Origin: Aurantibacillus circumpalustris
GTDB lineage: Bacteria; Bacteroidota; Bacteroidia; B-17B0; Aurantibacillaceae
Length of the DNA: 64,000 bases
Assembly (NCBI RefSeq): GCF_029625215.1
Contig: NZ_CP121197.1
Location: forward strand, 4,402,001 to 4,466,000
Direction of reading: 5' to 3'
Shown: one piece after another, positions 1-9,120 of the stretch
Position numbering within the stretch: the stretch's first letter is position 1
Layout of the letters: each line of letters opens with the position of its first letter
The notes under the pieces: generated by a model
The model's database searches: none
The model's input: only the letters and a program-made list of their open reading frames with translations
Told to the model about the DNA's origin: nothing
Translations under genes and position numbers: made by a program

Positions 1-1
1 A

Positions 2-259
2 GAAAAAGACGGGCGTTTTATACAAAGGACTGACCCAGTCTTTCAAGATCCAACCGAGTCCAAAATTGGTAGAGCTCACTTTTTCGCTCCAACTAAAAAC
101 TTATTTGGAAGATACTATTCTACATTTGGGTTTAATATGTGTATAATATGGTTAATGAGTTTGATACTTATTGTAACACTTTATTTCGATGTGTTTAAAA
201 AAATATTGGATGGAATTGAACGTTTGTTTTCGATTTTTAAGAAGAAAAAACAATACTAA
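2..259 (+). CDS. C-terminus of an ABC-transporter-like protein (partial)
   Basis: Reading frame 2 is open from the window edge to a TAA at 257-259 and gives 85 residues with no start inside the window. It has a hydrophobic segment near its end (MCIIWLMSLILIVTLYF) followed by a basic tail ending KKKKQY. The stretch HFFAPTKNLFG followed by one membrane helix resembles, from memory, the end of large Bacteroidota ABC proteins that fuse an ATP-binding domain to a permease. A terminator hairpin lies 20 bases after the stop, which supports a real gene end. That it is coding is fairly sure; the family is an inference from a short tail. Confidence 0.6.
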   Translation, partial: EKDGRFIQRTDPVFQDPTESKIGRAHFFAPTKNLFGRYYSTFGFNMCIIWLMSLILIVTLYFDVFKKILDGIERLFSIFKKKKQY

Positions 260-279
260 GCTTTTATTAATTTGCGTTG

Positions 280-311
280 AACACCGGGAAGAAATTTTCG
301 GTGTTTTTTTA
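280..311 (+). terminator. Rho-independent terminator after the ABC-like gene
   Basis: AACACCG at 280-286 pairs perfectly with CGGTGTT at 299-305 around a 12-base loop and is followed by a run of seven T. It sits 20 bases after the stop at 259. Confidence 0.75.
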
Positions 312-429
312 TTGAACCACATAATAAACATAAGGGCATATAAGTTGGCAGCATTCAGTAATCAGTTGGCAGTATTGGGTGTCGACTTAAAAAAGATTGA
401 ACCACATAAGAAACATAAGGGCATATAAG
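311..429. repeat. Two direct copies of a 34-base intergenic repeat
   Basis: Copies at 311-344 and 396-429 share the core AACCACATAAGAAACATAAG and then GGCATATAAG, with one mismatch. Between them CAGTTGGCAG-like words also recur (around 344-351 and 364-372). Diverged copies of the same 34-base unit form the arms of an inverted repeat at 18344-18424. No coding function is visible. Confidence 0.7.
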
Positions 430-454
430 GGTGCCAAATGAATTTCAAATGTTC

Positions 455-2062
455 TTAAAACTGAAAATAAATGAAAGGTTGCATCTCACCACTCATAAGC
501 TGATACATTAGAAATATGGCAATACACGCAAGAAGTCCCATTACGACAAACGAACGTGAAGCAAACCAATTGCGGTAAGCTGACTTCATTTTTTCAGGGA
601 TCCAGTGTATCAGGTAACCAATTACTATAAGAGCAAATACAAATTTGTATCCTTTAATAATTTCTAGAAAAAGCTCAAAACTTAAATGATTGCCTATTCG
701 ATCAAAGATGGCATTTACCGTTTCGAGATTTGTACTTCTAAAAAATATTCGCGTGAAGCTAATAAAACTAAGGGTTACGAGCATTAGTATAATTTTAACA
801 CCTAAATTATTAGTGTTCTTAAAGGGAGAAATTTTCTTCCAAAATTTATGGACAATTAATCCAATGCCGTTTAATCCACCCCAAATTATAAAAAGCCAAC
901 TACTGCCATGCCAGAGACCTCCAAGCAACATCGTAACCATTAAATTAATATTTGTATTAATACTTCTTCTAATCGAATTTGAAAAATAAGATAAGAGCAA
1001 CAAGAAAACAGTAGCAAATAAAAACACCAAAATAAGCCATAGTTTACCGCTCAGAAAAACTAAAAATAGTGCGATGATAGTGATAGCGAAGTATGAACCC
1101 AGGGTTCCATGTCTATTACCTCCTAATGGGATGTACAAATACTCTTGCAACCAAGTTGAAAGCGAAATATGCCAACGTTTCCAAAACTCGCTGGTGCTCG
1201 TGGCTTTGTAAGGTGAATTAAAATTTATTTTAAGTCTGAAACCTAAAATCAATGCTAATCCGATGGCCATATCGGTATACCCACTGAAATCCATATAGAT
1301 TTGGAGTGAATAGCCAAAAATTCCAATTATTGATTCAATACCTGTATAAAAATGTGGGTTGTCAAAAATGCGATCTACGTAATTTACTGCAATATAGTCA
1401 GCAACAATTTTTTTACAAAAACCATTTATGATCCAGAAGAAAGCGAGACCAAATTCCTTTTTTTCTAATTTATATGGTTGGTAGATTTGATAAATAAAAT
1501 CGTGGGCTTTCACAATTGGCCCGGCAACCAAATGCGGAAAAAAACAAACAAAAAAACCGTAATCAAAAATTGTTTTTACAGGCTCGACTTTACCGCGATA
1601 AAGATCAATTGTATACGAAAGAGATTGAAATGTAAAAAAGGATACACCCACAGGTAATAAGAGTTTATCTACGCTAAAATGAGTTGAGAAAAATGAATTT
1701 GAAAATTGCGCGAAATGATTGAAGAAAGGTACACGATTGCCAGTTATGTCGTTAAAACTTTCGGTAAAAAAATAGGCGTACTTAAAATAGCTGAGCAAAC
1801 TAAGATTAAGTATAACACTCACAGTTAAAAATATTTTTTTATTTAGAACAGTGTTAGATTTGTGAATTCTCTTACCCCAGAAATAATCGCTACATATTGT
1901 AAATATTAGCAGAATTACAAATACACCGCTTGTTTTAAAATAAAAAAATAAACTTACTGCTAATAAATAAATGGTTCTTAATTTATTGACTTTATAAACA
2001 AAAGAATAAAAAAAGAGTACAATTAAGAAAAATGTCCAGAAGAACAATTGTGTAAATAACAA
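455..2062 (-). CDS. MBOAT family membrane O-acyltransferase
   Basis: This 535-residue protein is almost entirely hydrophobic helices, as expected for the AlgI/DltB branch of membrane-bound O-acyltransferases. Family motifs are present: FWKRWHISLSTWL around residues 293-305 and GGLWHGSSW around 381-389, whose His385 matches the invariant MBOAT catalytic histidine. These enzymes move acetyl or other acyl groups across the inner membrane onto extracellular polysaccharides. It is the last gene of a minus-strand unit behind two SGNH-hydrolase-like proteins, the usual partners of AlgI-type acyltransferases, so polysaccharide O-acetylation is the likely role. The substrate is not shown. Family is sure, pathway inferred. 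Confidence 0.9.
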   Translation of the reverse strand: MLFTQLFFWTFFLIVLFFYSFVYKVNKLRTIYLLAVSLFFYFKTSGVFVILLIFTICSDYFWGKRIHKSNTVLNKKIFLTVSVILNLSLLSYFKYAYFFTESFNDITGNRVPFFNHFAQFSNSFFSTHFSVDKLLLPVGVSFFTFQSLSYTIDLYRGKVEPVKTIFDYGFFVCFFPHLVAGPIVKAHDFIYQIYQPYKLEKKEFGLAFFWIINGFCKKIVADYIAVNYVDRIFDNPHFYTGIESIIGIFGYSLQIYMDFSGYTDMAIGLALILGFRLKINFNSPYKATSTSEFWKRWHISLSTWLQEYLYIPLGGNRHGTLGSYFAITIIALFLVFLSGKLWLILVFLFATVFLLLLSYFSNSIRRSINTNINLMVTMLLGGLWHGSSWLFIIWGGLNGIGLIVHKFWKKISPFKNTNNLGVKIILMLVTLSFISFTRIFFRSTNLETVNAIFDRIGNHLSFELFLEIIKGYKFVFALIVIGYLIHWIPEKMKSAYRNWFASRSFVVMGLLACIAIFLMYQLMSGEMQPFIYFQF

Positions 2063-2097
2063 AGGTTTATCTTGAGAGTAATTAATTATGTAGTTTA

Positions 2098-3339
2098 TTA
2101 TTTCGATTCCTTGTTTTTCTTTTGGTTATTAATATAGGACTTGTTTACAGCTTCATACATTAAGCCTCCTACTATTGTGTATCCTTTGTTTGAGAAATGC
2201 ACTTTATCCTTTGATGCTAAGCCGACCCTTTGCCATTTAAGCATTGAGCGGTATCCACCCATAATAGAAAACAGATCCCAAACAGCAACATTGTGTCTAT
2301 TCATTAGCTCGAAGGCTGCATCCTTTGCAGTAATGGTTCTTTTGTTTGATGTTTTATATCTTATAAAATTATCTGTAGTAGTTGTGAGAATTATTGCAGT
2401 ATTTGGATTAGTTTTTTTAATGACGTTAATCAAGGTGTCGTAATTTTCAATAAAATCTTCTTTTAAAAACCCTTTCGATTGGGTATCATTTACACCAAGA
2501 GATAAAATAAACAAATCTCCATTTAATGATTCCATTTGAGGAATTAAGTCTGAACATCGCAAGAAAGAGGTGGTTGAAGCGCCATTAGCGCCTAAGCCAG
2601 CAAGGTAAAAGCCTGGCTCTAAATCACTTTCCAAACTAAAGCCATAAAGTAAAAAATCTTTAACCAAGGTGTCTTTTCTGATTAACTCAAACATAACTGA
2701 ATCGAGTGGAATTGGAAATTTAAAAAGTGTATACCCACTTTTTCTAAAATCCTTTCTTTCGACTTTAAGACTATCCTGATTGCATGCGTTAAATTCGAAA
2801 CTTGTGTTAAAATTATGAAAGACCTTAACAACATTTACTTTCTTGCATGCTGCTTTTGTCGTAAAGGAAATGCCGAAAAAATTCGTGCTGTCGTTTGTGG
2901 AAATATTCATTGCATTCATTCCTAAAGGTTGGCAGTACTCTCTGCCAACTGATCGACACCGTTCCCAATTTCCATTCGAAAAAGATGTAGCATAAGGTTG
3001 GCTATTTGTTTTAGCTATTTTAAAAGGGAATGAAAAGTAACCACCCCCTGTAGTTTTATACTCATCTTGAAAAGCCGCAAGAAAAACATTACTCCAGATG
3101 CCAGCCTGAACATGAGAACCGCCAATATGAACAATATTAACTCTTGTTTTTTTTCCCATACTTAAACTGTCTATCTTTTTAAAAAAATTTAAAAACGATA
3201 AGCTATCACTCGAAAAATAAAGATGATTATATTCTTGTGCAATGAATGGATATTTACTTACACTGTCTTGCGCCACAATCTTATTTGTCAATAAAGCAAT
3301 ACTAACAAATGCAAAAAATATTTTACAGTTTATCTTCAA
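2098..3339 (-). CDS. SGNH/GDSL-hydrolase-like secreted protein (second of pair)
   Basis: The 413-residue product starts with a signal peptide (cleavage likely after IVAQ, residue 24). SGNH blocks are visible: block I HIGGSHVQAG with Ser75, a block III-like LSLGVNDTQ, and block V KDKVHFS with Asp378 and His381. Block I reads GGSH rather than GDS, but the nucleophile Ser and the DxxH pair are kept. Its start overlaps the stop of the upstream SGNH gene (3336-3339), indicating translational coupling, and the MBOAT gene follows 35 bases later. It probably acts in the periplasm as an acetyl transferase or esterase with that MBOAT protein. No substrate can be named. Confidence 0.75.
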   Translation of the reverse strand: MKINCKIFFAFVSIALLTNKIVAQDSVSKYPFIAQEYNHLYFSSDSLSFLNFFKKIDSLSMGKKTRVNIVHIGGSHVQAGIWSNVFLAAFQDEYKTTGGGYFSFPFKIAKTNSQPYATSFSNGNWERCRSVGREYCQPLGMNAMNISTNDSTNFFGISFTTKAACKKVNVVKVFHNFNTSFEFNACNQDSLKVERKDFRKSGYTLFKFPIPLDSVMFELIRKDTLVKDFLLYGFSLESDLEPGFYLAGLGANGASTTSFLRCSDLIPQMESLNGDLFILSLGVNDTQSKGFLKEDFIENYDTLINVIKKTNPNTAIILTTTTDNFIRYKTSNKRTITAKDAAFELMNRHNVAVWDLFSIMGGYRSMLKWQRVGLASKDKVHFSNKGYTIVGGLMYEAVNKSYINNQKKNKESK

Positions 3340-4847
3340 TTTCTTGTTTTTAAATAAGCATTATATTCTTTAATTAATTCAGAATAAAATAATGTCGCTA
3401 TTTTTCTTGCGCCTTGTGGACTAAAGTGGGTATAGTCTGTCGCTGCTAATTTTTTTTCAACCCACTCGGGCATGCTATTTTTTCCACCCATACAATCGTA
3501 CATATCAAAAAACGCACAATCACTTTCGAGAACAACTTTTCTTAAAGCATCTCTCATTGTTTCAAGATAAGGATAGGTAATGTATTCTGTACCGTTTTTA
3601 ATACTCATATCAGAAGGTCCAATAAAAATAATGCTTGCTTCTGGAGCCATTTTTTTTATTAAAGAAATTTGGTACTTAATATAGTTTGAATAATTAACAG
3701 CCATATCATCATTTTCAATTGCAGGCAGGGAGTTTCCGCCAAATTGCAAAATAATTAGTTTCACATTCAGATACTCGTAGAATTGTTTAAGCTGCGAATT
3801 ATTTGTTAGATGAAAAAAAGTTCCACTACTTCCCCGTAAGGCGATATTATCAACCATAACACCATTGTCACTTTCCAAAGAAAGCGCGTAAAAATCAGGA
3901 CTAGTTTTACCTCTGAATTTTAGGGTATGCGTGAAAGAACCATTTCCTACTTTATACTCTTTAACTCGCATCAAACCACCAGTATCGAGACTATCTGCGG
4001 CCATTAGCGCTGGGCCATCGTAAAATTCACACCAGGTTCTTTTTTTTGCAGCCCCATAGAATAATTTCAACTTTTTGTAAGTCATTGCATTTTCTCCTCC
4101 CAGTTTCGTAGTTGTAATACTAACGCTTGAACTAAGAACTGAATTTGTATCGCCAGTTCTTTTATACCCAATGAATCTTGTAAAGCCGGCGAGAATCCCA
4201 TAATTACCATGTGGCACTCGTTTATCCTTACCCGTAAATACATTATACCTATCCCAGCCATCAGAAGTAGTCACTCGATTAATTAAACTATTTGAGATCG
4301 GCATTAATGATATAAGTCCTGGACCATTTCCACCAAATTGTCCCTGTAATTTTAATCGCAAATAATCCGTTATTCGATCACCTTCTATTTGGCTATCGCC
4401 ATAGTGTAAAATCCTTATTGATTTAGGATTATTTTTGAGTTCGTGAAGCGCTGTAAAAAATTTCTTGAGAACATTTTTATTTCGAGCCTGGATGTTCGTG
4501 ATTAAAGTAATATCAGTATCTGTATTTTTAATTTGCGATACTGGTACTTTAGTTATAGAATTTGAATCATTTATAACATCTTCCATTTCAATTTTTTCTA
4601 TTGTATCATTTGATTTTTTCTCCTCCTCAATTATTGTAAACGAAGTATCTATAGCGTCGACCGCTTGCAGTATTTTTTCAATATCTTTTTTTTCAGAATT
4701 TATCCCAAGTAATGAGCTCAGTTTTGGAAAACTAAATTTAAGGTCCTTATTAATTTCGAATCCGTTTTTTGGAAACGTAAAACCGATCACGCTCAGTAAT
4801 AAGAAAATAACAATTCCAAAGACCAGACTATGCCAGGGTTTGTGCAT
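3336..4847 (-). CDS. SGNH/GDSL-hydrolase-like membrane-anchored protein (first of pair)
   Basis: This 503-residue protein has an N-terminal membrane anchor (about residues 8-25), an acidic low-complexity spacer to about residue 120, and an SGNH hydrolase domain. Block I is ILHYGDSQIEGD with Ser152, block III is LQFGGNS, and the C-terminal block V is TDYTHFSPQG with Asp471 and His474. It is the first gene of the SGNH-SGNH-MBOAT unit and is divergent from miaA across 89 bases. The layout recalls AlgJ/AlgX-type partners of AlgI, which accept acetyl groups on the periplasmic side, although sequence similarity to those proteins is not claimed. Confidence 0.75.
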   Translation of the reverse strand: MHKPWHSLVFGIVIFLLLSVIGFTFPKNGFEINKDLKFSFPKLSSLLGINSEKKDIEKILQAVDAIDTSFTIIEEEKKSNDTIEKIEMEDVINDSNSITKVPVSQIKNTDTDITLITNIQARNKNVLKKFFTALHELKNNPKSIRILHYGDSQIEGDRITDYLRLKLQGQFGGNGPGLISLMPISNSLINRVTTSDGWDRYNVFTGKDKRVPHGNYGILAGFTRFIGYKRTGDTNSVLSSSVSITTTKLGGENAMTYKKLKLFYGAAKKRTWCEFYDGPALMAADSLDTGGLMRVKEYKVGNGSFTHTLKFRGKTSPDFYALSLESDNGVMVDNIALRGSSGTFFHLTNNSQLKQFYEYLNVKLIILQFGGNSLPAIENDDMAVNYSNYIKYQISLIKKMAPEASIIFIGPSDMSIKNGTEYITYPYLETMRDALRKVVLESDCAFFDMYDCMGGKNSMPEWVEKKLAATDYTHFSPQGARKIATLFYSELIKEYNAYLKTRN

Positions 4848-4936
4848 CGTATAAAAATAATAAAGAAGCGCTTTTAAAAGAAAGTTATGAAAAAGAGTTG
4901 TTCACAAAGAAATTTGAATAATTATGCGTTCTTAAT

Positions 4937-5878
4937 TTGATAGATTTTAACTTTACAGGCATTAATTCTCGAAACAAATATCTTGTTGTAATTGCGGGCC
5001 CCACTGCTGTGGGTAAAACAAATTTAGCAATCGATCTTGCCAAGCATTACGCTTCAGTAGTTCTTTCGGCAGATTCAAGGCAATTTTACAAAGAGTTAAA
5101 CATAGGTACCGCTAAACCAACCACAGAACAATTAGAAACTGTTTCGCATTATTTCGTGAACACAAAAAACATTGAGGAATTATACGGTGCTGGTCATTTT
5201 GAAAAAGATGCTCTCAAAACATTAGAAGAATTATTTACAGAACATCAAATTGTTTTTATGGTGGGCGGCTCAGGTTTGTATATCGATGCTGTTTTAAATG
5301 GTGTGGATGATTTTGCGGAGATTCCCGAAGAAATTCGTGAATCATTAAATACGAAATTTAAAGAACAAGGAATAGAATGGTTGCAAAAAGAACTTAAAAT
5401 TAAAGACGAAAGTTATTTCAATTCCGTCGATATTAATAATCCTCAGAGATTAATTCGTGCGCTTGAAATAATTGATCACACAGGGCTTCCCTACTCTAGC
5501 TTCCTTAAGAAAAAACAAACTTTGCGTTCTTTTACTGCTGTTAAACTTTTAATTAATTTAGAAAGAGCTGAACTGTATTCCAGAATAAACAAGCGAGTTG
5601 ACCTTATGATGCAAGAAGGTTTACTGGAAGAGGTGAAGCAATTAGTTTCGAAAAAAGATTTGAACGCATTAAAAACAGTGGGTTACAAAGAACTATTCGA
5701 TTACCTTGACGGAGGTTTGTCATTAGAGACTGCCGTAGAAAAAATAAAACAACATACTCGCAATTATGCAAAACGGCAAATTACCTGGTTTAAAAATAAA
5801 TACGAATTTGAGGAGTTTAGTCCGAATGATTTTTCAAAAATAACGGGGTATATTGACATTATTATGAGTCATGGCTAA
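4937..5878 (+). CDS. miaA: tRNA dimethylallyltransferase MiaA, TTG start
   Basis: MiaA adds the dimethylallyl group to A37 of tRNAs reading UNN codons. The 313-residue protein has the P-loop GPTAVGKT (about residues 17-24), the SADSRQFY motif and GGSGLYID, all typical. Start choice: an in-frame TAA lies at 4919-4921, and the only AUG/GUG/UUG between it and the P-loop is TTG at 4937, so a UUG start is well supported. The gene overlaps the following MFS gene by eight bases and heads a plus-strand run with it. The role in tRNA modification is certain from the motifs. Confidence 0.95.
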   Translation: MIDFNFTGINSRNKYLVVIAGPTAVGKTNLAIDLAKHYASVVLSADSRQFYKELNIGTAKPTTEQLETVSHYFVNTKNIEELYGAGHFEKDALKTLEELFTEHQIVFMVGGSGLYIDAVLNGVDDFAEIPEEIRESLNTKFKEQGIEWLQKELKIKDESYFNSVDINNPQRLIRALEIIDHTGLPYSSFLKKKQTLRSFTAVKLLINLERAELYSRINKRVDLMMQEGLLEEVKQLVSKKDLNALKTVGYKELFDYLDGGLSLETAVEKIKQHTRNYAKRQITWFKNKYEFEEFSPNDFSKITGYIDIIMSHG

Positions 5879-7139
5879 AGTATTTTCATTCATAAAAGAA
5901 TATCAAACTTTGGAGTTGCCGGTTAAAAACGCAATTGCCTCGGAGTTTTTTATTCAGGCTGTAAATGCCACTTTTATGAACATCCTTCCCCTTTATATGA
6001 CGCGACAAGGGTTTGACGACAGTGAAATTGCTTTATTTATTACATTTCGTTTTATAGGCGTATTTATTTTAGCTCTGCCACTCGGCAAATACATTAAAGG
6101 TAAAAAGGTAATGCCTTTGTTTTATTTATCAAATACCTGCGTTCCTCTTTTTGGAATCGCCATTGTACTGTCGATCGCTTTTCAAATAAAGTGGCTAACG
6201 CTTATAACCCTTATTTTATGGGGGGGCTCATTTACGTTCATGCAAATACCCATTTTTCCTTTCATTCTTCGCAACACAAAAAAAGTAAATCAAACAGCCG
6301 CGATTTCATTAAGTTATAGCACCTGGAGCTTTGGTGGTATACTAAGTGGTATTGTTATAGCCGTTCTTGATTTTATAAATCCTACTTTTTTTGATGAGAA
6401 ATTTATTTTAATACTGTTTTCACTGATTGGTTTTGGTGGCATATTTTTTCTGAAAAGAATTAAAAATTTTGATGAAGTTTCAATTGAAATAGAACCAGAA
6501 AACGGAAATCAGAAAAAAATGTCTGGTAAAACGGAATGGAATGTTGTTTTAAAAGCCTTACTGCCAACGCTTATCATTGCTACAGGTGCAGGACTGACCA
6601 TCCCTTTTATTAGTTTGTTTTTTGACAAAGTGCATCATGTTGGCAAAGGTGGGTTTTCAAGTCTCAGTTTTATTGCTTCAATTCTTGTAGCCTATTTTGC
6701 AATGCTAGTTCCAAAAATTAAGGAAAAAATTGGTTATAAAATCGCTATTCCTACAACACAATCTTTAGCTGTTATTGCGTTGGTTGCATTAGCTACGACT
6801 CAATATTATAGTCAGTATTCCCTTGCAATAGTTATTGCTTCAGTATGTTATTTATTAAGACAACCGTTGATGAATATGGCAGGACCAATGACTTCAGAAC
6901 TGGTTCTTAATTATGTTGGGCGAAATAACCGTGAGATAACCAGCGCGCTTACTTCAGCCATTTGGAGTGGCAGTTGGGTATTAAGTGGATTTATGGTAAC
7001 CATCTTGTTTGCTTACAATTTTAGTTTTGGAAATATCTTTTTAATTACATCTCTTTTATATGCTTTTGGCGTAGTACTTTATTATTTGCTTATCTTAGAC
7101 TACGCAAAAAAAGAAGAACAAGGTCTCATTGATGAATAA
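5871..7139 (+). CDS. Major facilitator superfamily transporter
   Basis: The 422-residue protein has about twelve hydrophobic segments split by a charged central loop (around residues 203-225, rich in E, N and K), the classic 6+6 MFS layout. Its start overlaps the miaA stop and its stop overlaps the next gene's start (7129-7139), so the three are probably co-transcribed. No motif points to a substrate; drug or sugar efflux are only guesses. Family assignment rests on topology and MFS-like glycine-rich helices. Confidence 0.8.
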   Translation: MAKVFSFIKEYQTLELPVKNAIASEFFIQAVNATFMNILPLYMTRQGFDDSEIALFITFRFIGVFILALPLGKYIKGKKVMPLFYLSNTCVPLFGIAIVLSIAFQIKWLTLITLILWGGSFTFMQIPIFPFILRNTKKVNQTAAISLSYSTWSFGGILSGIVIAVLDFINPTFFDEKFILILFSLIGFGGIFFLKRIKNFDEVSIEIEPENGNQKKMSGKTEWNVVLKALLPTLIIATGAGLTIPFISLFFDKVHHVGKGGFSSLSFIASILVAYFAMLVPKIKEKIGYKIAIPTTQSLAVIALVALATTQYYSQYSLAIVIASVCYLLRQPLMNMAGPMTSELVLNYVGRNNREITSALTSAIWSGSWVLSGFMVTILFAYNFSFGNIFLITSLLYAFGVVLYYLLILDYAKKEEQGLIDE

Positions 7140-8640
7140 AATTACATACGTACTCATTTCCCTTTGTATTTTTAGTATAGTTAAAGGGCAGTCTAAAGAA
7201 TTTGCATTACACAAAGGAAATTGTCAACTCTATAGTGGCTCATTATATAATTTCGGTATTTCGGTCAGAAAACAAAATCTATTACTAAGTGTTTACAAAC
7301 TCGATCATGATTTAAACATACTTGATACTAATTTTGTTGATATAGGTAAAGATGTGCCGGAAAGTTATTTAGAAAGTTATTCGGATACACTTCACGGATT
7401 TCTAAACATTTATTTTCAAAAAAAGGGAAATGCTGGCAATTCTTCTTCTAAAAACAACGTCAATATTCTTCGTTTTAATAAAAAATTTGAATTGATTGCT
7501 AAGCTTGAAAATGTAGAAATAGCAAGACTTAATAACACTTCTCTATTTACGAATGAAGTTCTTTATGCGAAGAATGCCGTTTACACAATTAAAACAGAGA
7601 GCGATACATCTGGCACACAATTTTACCTCAACAAATATCTTTTAAAATCTGAAACCAGTAATTTTGATTACGAATTCAAATGGCAATTTCCTTTTGAAAG
7701 AAAAAACATCCACGCAGCGCACATTTTTTACGCAAACAAAAACGATATTTTTCTTTTTGTGACAGTTAGTGATGGAATTAAAAATGGAGAATGGCAACTT
7801 AAAATTAATGCTGAAACCGGAGAGTTAAAAAAAGCAACTAAGCTAAACAACAAAGGTGATGATGATATTTACTTTTATGGAGATGCTTATATTGATAAGA
7901 ATTATAAATCTATAAGTTTTATCGGACAGAAATTTACTGAATCACAATTTAGCAGAAAAGAAAATAAACTTCTGATTTCTAAATCCCCTCAATTAGTTAT
8001 CTATTATATTGAAATAGATTCACTTGGTGAAATTAAGATTAAAGAAGATTTTAAAGTTCCAATCAACGATACAAAAACAGGCGTAAAAAAAACTACGAGT
8101 AATTTTATGCTTCGATTTAGCGATCTCAGAAAAAATCCAGATGGCAAAATTTCTTTTACAGGTGATATATTCAAAAGTTTTAGTAGCAACGTTTGTTATC
8201 TCTATTCAAATACCACCCTCTTTAATCTCATTCCTAATGAAGATCGTTTAGTGCTTGAAAGGAATGTCATTAGCCCGAATCTATTAATTGAACAGTACTT
8301 TCAGACCTTGGATAAACTTGATTTGAATGGCAAACTTTGCATTGATAGCGTTAAACAATACGAGTTATTATTTTACAAACCTCTCAACTTTCCAATAAAA
8401 CAGTATTTTAAATTAGATCAAGAAAAAAATCCTGTCTGGATTCTTTCGAAACATCTTACCAGAAACAATCTTGTAAACTACTCTTTTCTTAGTCCTGTAA
8501 AAAAGATTTACAAAATAAACACCATCGAAGAAATAAAAGAATCTACCATACCTCTTATTACGACTATTAGTCCTGAAATTTTTGTTATTTCGAGCCAAAT
8601 TGAAGAGGTTAAATACCAATTAAAACTTTACAAATGGTAA
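7129..8640 (+). CDS. Unknown secreted protein, 503 residues
   Basis: I do not recognise the family. The product starts with a clear signal peptide (ITYVLISLCIFSIVKGQS, cleavage near residue 20) and then is soluble, rich in Lys, Asn, Phe and beta-type alternation, without internal membrane helices or obvious catalytic motifs. It does not end in a T9SS sorting domain, so it is probably periplasmic or peripheral to the outer membrane. It overlaps the MFS gene by 11 bases, which suggests the two are translated together. A beta-propeller-like fold is possible but not shown. Confidence 0.7.
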   Translation: MMNKITYVLISLCIFSIVKGQSKEFALHKGNCQLYSGSLYNFGISVRKQNLLLSVYKLDHDLNILDTNFVDIGKDVPESYLESYSDTLHGFLNIYFQKKGNAGNSSSKNNVNILRFNKKFELIAKLENVEIARLNNTSLFTNEVLYAKNAVYTIKTESDTSGTQFYLNKYLLKSETSNFDYEFKWQFPFERKNIHAAHIFYANKNDIFLFVTVSDGIKNGEWQLKINAETGELKKATKLNNKGDDDIYFYGDAYIDKNYKSISFIGQKFTESQFSRKENKLLISKSPQLVIYYIEIDSLGEIKIKEDFKVPINDTKTGVKKTTSNFMLRFSDLRKNPDGKISFTGDIFKSFSSNVCYLYSNTTLFNLIPNEDRLVLERNVISPNLLIEQYFQTLDKLDLNGKLCIDSVKQYELLFYKPLNFPIKQYFKLDQEKNPVWILSKHLTRNNLVNYSFLSPVKKIYKINTIEEIKESTIPLITTISPEIFVISSQIEEVKYQLKLYKW

Positions 8641-8664
8641 ATTTGTAATTCTTAAATTCGCAAC

Positions 8665-9117
8665 ATGATTCAACGTAAACAAACTCTTTTTTTATTATTA
8701 AGCATTTTCACATCTGTAGCTTTATCGCTTGTTACTTGCAATTTTGTAAACTTTAATGGTACTAAAATCGGAGTCTCTGTTTCTATTATTGATTCAGAAG
8801 GACTGCACCCGAATATCTGGCATTATATTGGAACCGCAATAAATGCTATGGCAGCTATTTTAGCTCTTGTAACCATTTTTCTCTTTAAAAACAGAGTATT
8901 ACAAGTGAAATTGAGTTATGCATTGCTATTTCTACAATTAGGAATTACACTAATCGTATCATTTTTACCAGTTGTGAAATTAGGTGAAGGAATTAGTTAT
9001 GAAAATTCGATACTTGCTACAATCATTGGATTGATAGGCGCAGTAGGCGCTGCATTATCAGCTCGTAACATTAAAAAAGATATTGCACTTTTGAAAAGTG
9101 CGGATAGAATTAGATAA
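8665..9117 (+). CDS. DUF4293 family membrane protein
   Basis: The 150-residue protein begins MIQRKQTLFLLLSI, the signature opening of the Bacteroidota-specific DUF4293 family, and has four membrane helices ending in a short Arg/Lys-rich tail. The family has no established function. It starts 24 bases after the secreted protein gene and its stop lies three bases from the convergent M28 peptidase gene. The start ATG is the only sensible one because the family begins exactly there. Confidence 0.85.
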   Translation: MIQRKQTLFLLLSIFTSVALSLVTCNFVNFNGTKIGVSVSIIDSEGLHPNIWHYIGTAINAMAAILALVTIFLFKNRVLQVKLSYALLFLQLGITLIVSFLPVVKLGEGISYENSILATIIGLIGAVGAALSARNIKKDIALLKSADRIR

Positions 9118-9120
9118 ATT

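Noticed and set aside
189-428. 79-residue plus-strand ORF near the left end
   Set aside because: It overlaps the better supported ABC-like C-terminus in another frame and runs through a terminator and two intergenic repeats.
311-429. Possible CRISPR repeats
   Set aside because: Only two copies in direct orientation with a 51-base interval and no array or cas genes.
4465-4854. 129-residue plus-strand ORF opposite the first SGNH gene
   Set aside because: It is antisense to a gene with clear SGNH motifs and its composition mirrors the acidic spacer of that protein.
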